Assembly: GCA_019925095.2 (NCBI GenBank)
Contig: CM034392.1
Coordinates: forward strand, 14,217,887 to 14,281,886
DNA from: Dendrolimus kikuchii
Lineage: Eukaryota > Arthropoda > Insecta > Lepidoptera > Lasiocampidae
Reading direction: 5' to 3'
Length of the DNA: 64,000 nt
A program made the translations under genes and the position numbers. Below, piece after piece: positions 53,535 to 64,000 of this stretch; position 1 is the first letter of the stretch, and every line of letters begins with the position of its first letter. The notes beneath the pieces are model-generated. The model was given only the letters and a program-made list of their open reading frames with translations. It did not search any database and had not been told where the DNA came from.

Positions 53535-53880
53535 CTGAAATTATAAAGATTAACTTAAAAGTAGTAAGAATAACGATATGAAAATAATAATAGTCATCGC
53601 AAATAAGTCAATAATTAGACGCGCATACGTATTGATAATTGATAATGGCCACTAAATACCTGCGTCACATAATAACATGTAGCTAACTAAGAGCACGTGT
53701 TTAAAACAAATAATATTATTTTTAACACATTTGCTCAAAAAATGCATTTAGAAAACCTATATACATTGTTTCAAAGTTAAAAATTAGGCACTACAAAATG
53801 GAACGTGCGGAAAATAGGTAGGTACTCTCACCTATGTTCTCTCAAGTGTGTTATGATACACGTGTGGGTGTTAGTTTTTA

Positions 53881-53930
53881 CAATCTCGTGACTATGGTAA
53901 GCCTCGAAGTTTACCATAGTCACGAAATTG
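53881..53930. repeat. Hairpin with 20-bp arms
   Basis: CAATCTCGTGACTATGGTAA (53881-53900) pairs with 53911-53930 with one mismatch and a 10-nt loop. It is followed by a TAG-repeat. Confidence 0.7.
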
Positions 53931-54711
53931 TTAGTTAGTAGTAGTAGTAGTACTTAGTCTCGGGCTTATATTCGTTTACTCGTTTGTAAAAACCAACTTA
54001 CCGCACTGGTATCATAAATAACTATTCTTTCTTTATAATAAAAGATGATAAATATACGTGTAGGACATTAATTAAAACACGCGCTTTAGAAGGGTTCTGT
54101 GAATTTGATAGGATTTCGCCAAAGTTTGCGTTGGTTCCGGTCTGCATAATAACGTCCGATTCAAAAGGTGAGGTGCATATTTTTGTTCTGATGTTTATAC
54201 CACATTGTAATGAAGTAGATAAGGTTCAATATCGTTTTCGCCAATTACATAGGTGAATTTTTCTAGTGGGTCTCTACGGCCAAATCTCAAAATATACGAA
54301 ATAGCGAATTTTGATGAAAACCAATGTGGTACTTTACTTTTTTTTAAAATAAATTATGCTTACTAGGAACGAAATACTTGATGTTTAAAAATATAACATT
54401 CTATATAACACTAAACCAAAGTGTAGTTTATGGGGATCAATTTTGGTAAAGTAGTGTCAAGGTCTATCTAGCAGAATGTGTAGGTAGGTATATAAAATTT
54501 ATTTATAAACGGTATAATTGATAACCTTGATACCAATTAGTATAACCTGTAAGTACTAGCGTATTTGACCTTATATCCAGGTCTTCCTGTAACAACTTGG
54601 TATGTAAAATAGTCCACAAACTATATCTATGTAGGTAAACTGTGTTTAATAATAAGAATTAATTTTCCCAACTTACCAAATTTATACAACAGTATAAAGT
54701 TAATGTTTATT

Positions 54712-55250
54712 AGGGCATTAGAGATGCATGACACAATGTTCTTTTGTTTGCTTGTATCATCAGTAAAATAAAAAGTTCAAAAAACTGTAAGCCGATTACG
54801 ATAAAAAGTAATGATAAAGAGTATACAGTATCCCAAATTATCCATGTTGCCCCTCGCCAATTTGTTCGGCATTTTTTTTGGGGCCATGCAGGGAGTGTCG
54901 GGTCATCATCTGCCCATTCCATGTTCCCCGAACATTGCAACGGGCAGGCGCCATAGTCCCCGTAGAATCAGATCCCTAGTTCGTCTAATAGTTCATCCCA
55001 AATAGCCCGGTGCCTTTTGTTTTCATTTCCTAAAATAGTCCTACGCTGACCGGGGCTTGTCCTTGGGTGCATTATTATACGGCGTAGATAGGGATAATCG
55101 CCGGTTAGTGTCACGCCACATTTACATTATATTTGTTAAAGGGCCTCTAGGTGTTGGCCTTTCGATGCCCCCCACGCAAGCCCTCGAAAAGTCCGGGCCA
55201 TTTTTATGGCTCGTGGTCTTCAAGGACCTACAAATTAATATTCGATAAAG
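54712..55250 (-). repeat. Interspersed repeat with an open frame of 76 codons
   Basis: Its first ~105 bp recur at 58192-58295 (ATTAGAGATGCATGACACAA, AGTAAAATAAAAAGTT). The minus-strand frame 54940-54710 encodes WADDDPTLPAWPQKKC and a hydrophobic helix, but the recurrence points to a transposon and not a gene. Class unknown. Confidence 0.45.
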
Positions 55251-55566
55251 TTTTAATACTAAAACAACTGTTTATTCATAAAAGTAGAAAGCATTTTACA
55301 AGAAACAAAGATATATATTTATATTCTATTTTCAGTTTCAATAAACGCCTTTTCTATTGTCTGTATAGGTTACAACAACATTGTCTTGTTAGACTTTGTT
55401 TGAAGGTTCATATATCTTTTTCTTCACGGTCTAGGGACTAATTATTATGAAAGTCGGAATGTAATAAACTTATTTTTGATGATGCGGATCAACTCAATTA
55501 ATAAATTTTCTTATATTTCCTTTTTTTTATATTGGAAAATAAATCGTTTCCGTGCTATACAAACTA

Positions 55567-55665
55567 ACGGTCTTATTCATATTGAGCTACAGTAAGTTTG
55601 TAGACTTCTTTAAAGTTCTTGAAGAAGCCTACAAACTTACTCTAAGACAATATGAATAAGACCGT
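55567..55665. repeat. Palindromic MITE, family P, copy C (best preserved)
   Basis: It starts ACGGTCTTATTCATATTGAG and ends with the inverse ...CAATATGAATAAGACCGT. The arms carry AGTAAGTTTGTAG/CTACAAACTTACT. 99 bp, the cleanest of the three copies. Confidence 0.8.
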
Positions 55666-56291
55666 GAGAAATATCTAAAAACCGCGTTACACGTGAATAG
55701 GTCAACGCGAGACATAGTTTATTAATATCTAACGAACCGGTACAACTTCACGCTATAGTTAGTTCAGATAGCTGGCCCATTGTATTGCCGGTATAATTTG
55801 AAGTTTGTTATCAAACTTAATTTCATGAAAACATATCTACTAAAGGGTAAGGAATGTTTGTCAATTTGTAAAAAAACTACTCTAGTTAAATTATGTTGTT
55901 GACTGTGGCTATTTTAATTTAAATTATTTTTGTAATTACATATGTACTAATTCTCAACCTTATATGTTTTAAGTTATAACGTTTACGAGACAGCCTTCAA
56001 CTTGCCGCATTGCATTCACGAGACTCGGGCGCCAGTAGGTACTTAGCAGCAGGGATGTTATAGATATGAAATTTCAGATCTGGATGTGGATATGGATATA
56101 TTATGAATAATATTGTATGGGTTTCAGACATGGTTACGGATAAGAAATTATTTCGGATTATCCGTTAGTTTCGGATAGTTTCAGTGAGCGATATTAGATT
56201 CTGAAGAAATTGTAAAACTAAAATACGATTAGATAATGACCTAATCATTATCTATTTTGGATTTTTTTTAGGTTAACATTTGGAACACCAA

Positions 56292-56487
56292 TCTATACTA
56301 ATATTATAAAGAGGTAAAGTTTGTGACGTTGTAGGGGTAATCTCTGGATCTACTAAACCGATTTTAAAAATTCTTTTACTGTTGGAAAGGTACGTTAACA
56401 AGGAGTGTCATAGGCTATATACCTAATATGACGCTATATACCACGGGAGCGGGACAGAGCGCGGGTGAAACCGCGCTGGGCCTCTAG
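56292..56487 (+). mobile_element. Small non-autonomous Helitron
   Basis: It starts TCTATACTAATATTATAAAG after an A and ends CTAG before a T, the A|T insertion and TC...CTRR ends of Helitrons. A perfect hairpin AGCGCGG-gtgaaa-CCGCGCT sits ten bases before the CTAG end, as expected for the 3' rolling-circle signal. 196 bp, no ORF. Confidence 0.75.
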
Positions 56488-59400
56488 TCAGTCATATAAG
56501 TAATTATTATAGCTACTCATTTTAAAGCGTTATCTATCTACTGTAAATATAAAATCTAGTAAAGTTTATTATGAAGTATGATTTTTACGTATATTACTGT
56601 ATATGTATATATTTATGTATGTAATATTAATAGGTGTATTTATATATATCTATTAAGTATAAATCTTACTTATATAATATTTTATATACTTTTTTTTTTA
56701 ACAATTTTTTTTTTATATCATATAATTGAATACAATGCAAGAAAACTTAACTTATTTGTATTGTATTTTACTCATAGTCCCTCAATACTATAAGTAGAAT
56801 ACTGAGCCCAGATCACCGTCTTCTATGGGTAAGGTGCCCAGAAGGCTGGCTACGTTTCCTCGCTGGATCGCCATACTGATCCGTTGGCCGAGATAAGCAC
56901 CAGCCCTCTGATCACCCGAAGAGTCAATGAGTCATACATGTTATATACTTATATGTTTATTATTATATAAAATATATTGTAAGTAACTGCATATCGTATA
57001 ATATTTATGTATATCACCTTTGACAAATTGAATCTGTTTTATTCCTGCCACGGGTTGTCTGGAAGAGATTTCTTCTTAGCTATAAGATCGCCCATTGTGC
57101 ACATTTAGAATATTTTTAGGCTACAAGTTTTTCTGTGTTTTCTCTAATGGTGTACAATAAAGTGTTATCTCTCTCTCTCTCTCTATGATTTTGTTACATT
57201 GAAATGTTTTTTTTCTATATGAACAAAGAACATATTTTTTTCTATTAAGTATATATTCAACATTTTGATAAGAAATATCATGGACTAAAAATATACCTTC
57301 ACTTACTTCGTTAGGTAATAATACCACAAAAAATATTTTTATAGGAAAATCAACCACAACAATACAACCTATCAACCAGTCTTCTACCGAGCATAGCTCG
57401 GCCGGGCAAAAAAAAACGTGTCATATTTAGACTCATTCATACTTAGACCGAAATTATTTGAAACTTTTATATCAGATTCGGTTACGGTTATGGATAGAAT
57501 TTAATTTCGGATATATCCGATAGTTTCGGCTACGGCTATGGAGCAGTGTTTATTCTTACTTAGAGATACCTAATTGAGACCATAAACATTCTTCTTTAAT
57601 TTGAGATATCGCATTCTTAACAATGAACCCTGTCACCTATATGGAATATACATATTTCGGGTTAAAGAACTTTATTTCTCATAAAAGAATTTTTACAATT
57701 CACTTAAACTATGAGAACATTTTTAAGTTGTTGAAAAGTAAGTTGTAATTTGTAACGAGATAGAAAGCACAAATACTAAAAGTTACAGGTAGTTTTGATT
57801 TATTTTTTGTACATGCAAGTTACAAGTTCCTTCGAACCAAAAGAGACAACGATATAGATTTCGTGAAAGTGTCATTTGTGTAACTTGTTATCTTTATTCT
57901 TTTTTTTATAATGTATTTATTTTTATATGAGTAATGTCTTATATAATAATATTTGCAGTTATTATATATTTAATTGTTAAAGGACATTAATAAAAAGTCT
58001 AATAAAATATGTTAACAGATTTAATGTTGTATAAATATTTATATGAAACATGGATACGTTAGTGATAATAAATCATTTGATATCTTGTGAACTCGCTACG
58101 TACCTACCGTGAAGTTTCAGTTTACTGAAAGCATCAGCTTTAATTCACACCGCATTGTCGTGTCATTGATGCCTCGGTGCCAATAGGCGGCCATTAGAGA
58201 TGCATGACACAAATATTGTTCTGTTTGCTATGTATCATTGGTAAAATAAAAAGTTTAAAAAACTGTAAGGTGATTACGACAAAGAGTAACGAGACACATC
58301 ACATTTACAATGTTGTTTGTAAACTTTCGTTAATAATTTAAAGGCCGATCTATATTTATTTATTTGCCTTACCATCAGTAGAAAGACGTTACTTGTATTA
58401 GAGCTTATGTCAAAGGAGACGGATAAGCTTTCATACATTCGTGGGCTCAGATTGTAAAAAGATGAGCGTGATTTTAAGATTTCTTTTTGTTATGTTGATA
58501 TTTTTTATAATTGTAGTGGGTTTAGTTATTTTGATTTTAGTTATGAATTAATTGTGTGGTGTAAGCGTTTTTGTATTATTAATTGTTGAAATTCATTCAC
58601 ACAAATCGATTATGATAATCGATATTGTTTTATTTGTGATCTTATATTTAAGATTTATCGCCTTCCAAATAGAATTTAGGGCTGATGTTTACCATTTTGT
58701 ACTAGAAAAATAGAAAGCTTTTTTTAAGCCCTATATCTCAACGCATAACATTTCTTTGGCCCAAAAGTCCCTGTCTCCTTTAGAAGTAAGGCAAATGAAT
58801 GGTTAGCAGTATAGCAACCGACCATAAATCTACATAAGTAATGTATTTACTGTCTCATTACTTGTCTAAGTACTGTATAAAGTTTTCATAAAATCCATAC
58901 AAGTAATATCAATTTTTCTCCTTATTGTAAGGTAAAAGAATAGATGTAATAAGATATTTAAGCCAGCTAAGTCAATATTAAATAGCATAATGACAAACAA
59001 CACACCACCACCAAACCAAACGTAACCAACCACTCTCATTCGTAGAAAAGGAATAATTATAATAGACGTTAAAAATACGAGTTTCTTTGTCTGGAGTTGG
59101 GAAATTATATTGACCTTAAGTATTATTTATAGTTATCTTATATGAATAATCATTAATATCAAACTGTTCTGACAATCCAGCCACGATACCGTATTGAGAT
59201 AATAAGTACATTCGTTCAGTTAACGATAACAGCTGGCTGTAGGTAGATTTACACTTTTTATCTGTATTAGAAGCAATCGTACAGTGACGTATTTATGCTA
59301 TTTGGTAAAACATTTTAGAGGACTCGTTGTAGTCGGGGATCCACCGTCCATTTTTGTTACTGATTCCTATCAAGCTAATTTTCCGTGAGTAGCTTCATTT

Positions 59401-59687
59401 TGATGAGACGCCCAACTTTTTCTCTTACAAACATTTTCGATTGTGGTAGCTAACAGGGGTAGCAATGTATTACTAACTGGGTCTTTTTTTGTTAGATTTC
59501 AAAATGATTATCTGAATTATTCGAAAAAATATTTATCCTACAAAATGTATGGCTTGTTCAAAGAGTACCCTCCTTCCAACATGTATCGATAACGAGGTCA
59601 TCAAAAATGATAACTAACCAGCTGAATTTTTTTCTGTTGCTTAGTTCATATTTTTTTTAATTCATCAACCACATTGTCTTACAATCG
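56488..59687. other. Non-coding, repeat-bearing
   Basis: It includes a (CT)n run at about 57168-57186, the partial repeat copies at 58192-58295 and 58610-58832, and otherwise AT-rich DNA. No exon found. Confidence 0.5.
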
Positions 59688-59963
59688 TAGTTGTGGTAGC
59701 GTAATGGGTACCGCACGCGTTCCAAACGCAAAGAGCGCGGGTTCGATCCTGGCCGGAACGCATGCACCACTTAGGCAGTCTTTCTGAACAAATGCGCATA
59801 TTGTTACAATTACCACGTGCTAATAACGGCGAAGGAAAACATCGTGATGCAACCTGCACATCGTGGATAAGCGTGGCCGGTTACTGTCCGTTCCCTCTAT
59901 TAATGTAAGGCCCGAGCCCAGTAGTGGGACATTTATGGGCTGATATTATATTATTATTCTACA
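59688..59963 (+). mobile_element. tRNA-derived SINE, copy 1
   Basis: The head GTGGTAGCGTAATGGGTACC with B-box GGGTTCGATCCTGG is followed by a body ending GGCCCGAGCCCAGTAGTGGG and ACATTTATGGGCTGATATTATATT. A second copy lies inverted at 60654-61160, confirming a dispersed element. Confidence 0.8.
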
Positions 59964-60125
59964 AATTGCATGGTACGTTATCCCGGTCCTACGTTCAAAA
60001 GGTGTTAATACCACACGACTAATATTCTCATTACTAACTATAGTATAAAAATATTACATGATTGGTTAGTCAGTTCTTGGTTCAAATAAAACAATTTCCT
60101 CCAAGAAAATAGGTATGTATCGCTC

Positions 60126-60187
60126 AACGAAAAAATGATAATTCGCGTAGGACTAGTGAGTCCTACGCGAATTGTCATTTTTTCGTT
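60126..60187. repeat. Near-perfect hairpin, 29-bp arms
   Basis: 60126-60154 (AACGAAAAAATGATAATTCG onward) pairs with 60159-60187 with a single mismatch and a 4-nt AGTG loop. Confidence 0.8.
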
Positions 60188-60653
60188 TTCCTATTTGTAA
60201 CATAACATAAAGAGAAAACGTCGTTTTCGAAATTTAAATAATTTTATTTTCCAGTAAACTAACTACACAGAAATGGCATTTTCTGTGTCACATAATTTTA
60301 AAAGCGTACATTAGCGAAATTATATACATTTTATAGAACTATAGAGCTTGATAGTAGTCAATAGTAAAAATGGACGGTGTATCTCGACTATTATTCCTAT
60401 AATTTCTATAGATCATATTAAATGGAAATCCACCAGATGTGTATCAATATGTTTAAAAAGTAAAGCTTCGTCTTGGCATTATATTATATTATTATCTTAA
60501 GTTGATATTTAAACAATTTTTTTAATAAAAGAGCGTAAGCATAATAATATTTTGTACTTTTTATATAAAAATGCTTTGGTATAATTTATATAATGTGTAG
60601 GTTCGGTGTGTACAAATAATTTTTAAGGTTTGTGTAAAAATATATATAAATAT

Positions 60654-61160
60654 AATAATAACAACCCATAAATGTCTTACTGCTGGGCTCGGGCCTCTCA
60701 CTATAGGGAAATCGACAGTATACCCGCCACGCTTGTCCAAGGCGGCTTGGCAGGTTGGACATATCGATTATCTCGATGTGCAGGTTGCATCATGATGTTT
60801 TCCTTCACAGTTATTAGCACGTGGTAATTGTAAAAATATGTATATTAAGGGCCGCTTGCATAAGGTTGCTTAAATTTATTTAAGAAACACAAAACGTATT
60901 TAACACCCTTAAATACAATTAGCATCTTGCACAACGCAAAATTTGCCGCTAAATAGGTTTAAACAACTGTCAATACGTTCTGTGTAAAACGTATTTAGAC
61001 AGTTTAATATGATTAACTAATTTTATTTAAAGGCGATCGTTATGCAAGCGGCCCTAAGTCAGAAAACTGTCTAAGTGGTGCATGCGTTCCAGCCAGGATC
61101 GAACCCGCGCCCTTTCAGTTTGGGACGCGAGCGCTAGCCATTACGCTACCATGACTTACA
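60654..61160 (-). mobile_element. tRNA-derived SINE, copy 2, interrupted by a MITE
   Basis: Reading on the minus strand, the tRNA-like head (B-box GGGTTCGATCCTGGC) starts near 61155 and the body resumes at 60845 after the MITE at 60849-61054, ending CCAGCAGTAAGACATTTATG. Confidence 0.8.
60849..61054. mobile_element. PIF/Harbinger-like MITE
   Basis: Terminal inverted repeats GGGCCGCTTGCATAA with a 3-bp duplication TAA (60846-60848 and 61055-61057). Inner inverted pieces such as AAACGTATTTA recur. 206 bp, no ORF. TIR style and TWA duplication fit PIF/Harbinger. Confidence 0.75.
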
Positions 61161-61165
61161 TAAAA

Positions 61166-63807
61166 AATATATAATTTATTATAAATAAACGATAAATTGA
61201 TTTCTTATATATTTAAATAAATTAAATGTCTTCATTGCTATTGTTAATACATTTAACACTAAAGGTAAATCTAACGGCTGTTGCTTAGTACTAAACTATG
61301 TAGTAACCAGTAAAGGAATTCTAGTACTGAGTAAAGAGGATAATATAAAGATAAAAGAATATTTAATTAAGTTTAAATATTATTTTATCCTTATAGTGTG
61401 TGTGTCACTGAACTCCTAAACTCCTGGATCGAAATGTATGATTTTTTTTGTGTGTGTTCAAGTAGATTCCAGGATGGTTTAGAACTACAATTGGACCCGG
61501 TAGGTGGCACTGCAATCGGGTTCTAAATGTAATTTTTTTACGCCAGGACAACGTCTGCTGGGCCCCCTAGTATCTTTATATTCTCATACCCATACATTAA
61601 AGATGTAGATCGTTTAATACAAATTCGGCTGGATTGGATGAGCTCTGAAGCTTTTTACAAAATATCTTATAGATTTACGTACAAAGAAATATTTTATATT
61701 TTTTAATAAAATTAGCAGCAGAATATGTTAATTGAAATTGTCACGATTGTCAACTCGATAGGCGTGATCGCCGGTGATAATACATAATCGATATCCTCGT
61801 GGTCATCTTAATTGTAGTAGTATTTCGTGTCCAAATAATTGAAACTACACGAGTATAAAGTAGCTGATAACACTCAACGGTCTCACAGCAATGTCACGAC
61901 GTACACGATCTTTTTGTTGCCCTAATGAGTTAATTTGCACGGACAGACGACATCAATTAACGACCAGTACGGTACACATACATATACGGGAAAAATAAGT
62001 ATAAAATGTTTTAATATTTTCTTAAGTTTTCGCAACTTGTATATATAATAAAACTACGTTTTAACGGGTTTAAGCGCGGTAATTTATTTGATAATTTCTT
62101 TTATTTTTCCTTCCACCCATTATAATATATATAAAATTATTAGAGCTAGGCGTGTTTGCTGAAGAGTTTCTTGCGCCGCTTCTTCTCTTCAAGCCATAAC
62201 ATGTTGCGAAGCGGTGGTAAATTTGTTTAGGCTCCCATAGAGTAAATAATAACCATAAACAAAAATTAAAACTGAATAATTAAAAAGAACAATTTGGCGG
62301 TAGGCTAAATAAAACTAACAATACTCATTGACACATGACATCTTTGTCTTCCGTGATCACGGCCACTGAAAAGTGGCCGAAAAGTCGGAATAACAAAAAT
62401 CAAATAAATTACCGCGCTAAAAACGTTAAAGCGTAGTTTTATTATATAAAATGTTTTTTGACAAAATTCACGCGGATAAAATGTACTGTTGCAGGTGTGT
62501 CGTGTAATCAAATATTTACTCGCTGTGCCTATTCAATAAATTTGTTTCTATCACAACATTTTATGTAGGTATATCTTAATCTTAATAACTAAATAAATGG
62601 ATTTATTATGATTACCGGGGAAGTACTTCAAAACTAGAGGTGCCACAAATATTCGTTTCTATTCGGTATTCGGCATATTTTCTCACTTTTTAGTATTTGC
62701 CATCCAGCCGAATACCAATTGCAAAATCATTAAATTCGTATGACGTATTACAAAATATATATCTAGTTAATTTAAATATTACTGTTTTAATATTGAGAAT
62801 TAATTAATGGTAGATGTAATGAATGAAAATAAATTTTCAGCCTTGGTTGGTAACAAAAGATAAAAAATTTTCTTGTATGACCGATCGTACTATACTTTAT
62901 TTAGATCTTGAAAAAATGGTAAACTCGTATGAATTTATATAATGTTACACAGCTGCCGTACGGTTTTCCTTACTAAGTTTTTCTTCGCTACCAATTATAC
63001 CTATGTGGTTAGGTAATTGTGATAATAATTATGTAAGTATGTATATTAGATAAAATAACTGCACAAGCGGTTCGTTCTCTTCCCGGCATCTACGTCATTG
63101 AACTCGCTTTAACTATTGAGTTACTGCAATTTGTTGCTAGAAATAAAGACAATATATCCTAGAAAATATATTGATTAATATGAACATCTGTTCGTTATCA
63201 CCACTCTATCATACTCTATCTATCAATATAATGAGTATAATTAACGGTAAGGTAAACAATTGCTTAGGTTAAACGATTCCATGGCTGTCTAGTCTGTGCC
63301 AAGGTTGAGGACAATAAGGGTAATAGTGAAATGCTGAGACGCGCCGCGCCGGTAACTGGCGTTGACGGCCTAATCAGATAACGATTTGGGAGACAAATAT
63401 TTGCCGTCTTTTGAATGGAGCCTGAATGTCATATGCTTCCAAGCTCAAACAAATAATTTTAATTAACCGTAAGAGACATAAATATTTTTATCTTTGTTAA
63501 AATTGTTCTTTGATACAATTTTCCAAGAAAGGAATTGGCAACTACTTTTAAAGGAACGACAATATTACCAAACTAAATAAACATACATTGTAGGATTTTT
63601 TTTATTTAGTTGGTGTAAGTTTTCGTTAAGTCATGTGTTGACATTCAAAAATTATAATTGGCTAATTGTAAGTGTGCATCGATCTATATACAATGAAAGA
63701 TAATACAATATAAAATAAAATATAAAGAGATGTGGCAAATGACCAGGCATTTTAGGTATGAAATTCCAAAACAGCATTTAATTAAAAATAGTTCTTATTT
63801 CAAAAAG
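61166..63807. other. Non-coding, repeat-bearing right end
   Basis: It includes a lepidopteran-style repeat at about 61415-61570 ending GCTGGGCCCCCTAGTA, the Jockey-3'-UTR-like stretch at 62143-62235 and AT-rich filler. No exon found. Confidence 0.5.
62143..62235 (+). repeat. Fragment related to the Jockey 3' UTR
   Basis: GAGCTAGGCGTGTTTGCTGA, TTCTTGCGCCGCTTCTTCTC and CATAACATGTTGCGAA parallel 46530-46605 downstream of Jockey ORF2. A 5'-truncated relative. Confidence 0.65.
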
Positions 63808-63907
63808 AGGCAAGTGAGGTGTGTAAGAATAAGCCTAAATGGCACTCTGTTGTTCGTGCCTACCCCGCAAGGGAACTGGCGTGAAGTTATGTATGTATGT
63901 ATGTATG
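63808..63907 (+). mobile_element. LINE 3' tail, extreme 5' truncation (copy d)
   Basis: Shared codons to RAYPARELA-stop, then (ATGT)n. Perfect 12-bp duplication TATTTCAAAAAG (63796-63807 and 63908-63919). Confidence 0.88.
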
Positions 63908-64000
63908 TATTTCAAAAAGTATTTACCAAATCTTGTTCTGAAATTTTTTTGTTGAAACAATTTCTTAAATCATACCAACTTTTTTAGGTATTCCACTCTA

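Larger units (their letters stand above)
53535..56291. other. Presumed symporter intron or upstream region
   Basis: It contains the hairpin at 53881-53930, the repeat at 54712-55250 and palindromic MITE copy C. I looked for the TM1 exon (family motif GNVWRFPY) here and to the window end and did not find it. Confidence 0.5.

Noticed and set aside
57168..57186. (CT)n run as a regulatory GAGA site
   Set aside because: A plain short microsatellite with no gene start nearby.
59689..59755. tRNA gene
   Set aside because: A- and B-box-like sequences are present, but the flanks do not form an acceptor stem and the same head with its body recurs inverted at 60654-61160, so it is a tRNA-derived SINE.

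Overview
The window is insect nuclear DNA, almost certainly from a moth or butterfly. It is AT-rich, has short exons separated by long introns with GT..AG borders, and carries the transposon mix typical of Lepidoptera (BEL/Pao, Ty3/gypsy, Jockey, mariner, hAT, Transib-like, Helitron, PIF-type MITEs, tRNA-derived SINEs). I saw no bacterial, organellar or viral operon structure, no rRNA, no CRISPR array and no convincing functional tRNA.

Host genes, left to right. (1) The last exon of the tRNA ligase RTCB ends at 2130 (+). A short unrecognised minus-strand exon (998-1240) lies inside its last intron. (2) A glycerol kinase gene runs on the minus strand from an ATG at 29507 to a stop at 6281. Eleven exons can be placed to the base, and their splice phases chain correctly except at one place. 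About 18 residues of the kinase fold, between the exon at 21581-21743 and the one at 12947-13099, cannot be found. At that same place a full-length BEL/Pao retrotransposon (13094-20247) abuts the exon. (3) Head-to-head with it, a two-exon gene for a 102-residue protein with an acidic, then basic, tail runs from 29964 to 36444 (+). (4) On the minus strand, 47301-53534 holds six consecutive internal exons of an SLC6 neurotransmitter:sodium symporter. Its first exons (TM1) and last exon are not in view.

Mobile DNA fills most of the rest. The last glycerol kinase intron holds a hAT-type element (7344-9261, TSD CTTAAGAG). Inside it is a Transib-like element (7613-9139, TSD CGACG, termini containing CACAGTG) with a spliced ORF for only an N-terminal transposase piece, and the intron of that ORF carries a LINE tail. 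The next intron has a gypsy element with a very large internal deletion (10875-11979). Other glycerol kinase introns hold a frameshifted mariner (24172-25335) and LINE remnants. The intron of the small acidic-tail gene holds a foldback element split by another hAT, itself split by a LINE tail, plus a decayed APE-type LINE. A Jockey LINE with target-site duplications (42000-46907) lies downstream of the visible symporter exons. The right-hand 10 kb has no recognised gene and contains a small Helitron, two tRNA-derived SINEs, one interrupted by a PIF/Harbinger-like MITE, and a near-perfect hairpin.

The most notable items are the Transib-like element, the BEL insertion at the damaged or unresolved glycerol kinase exon, and a family of very short LINE tails, each with its own target-site duplication. 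Family assignments rest on motif recognition and remembered family features. No database search was run.
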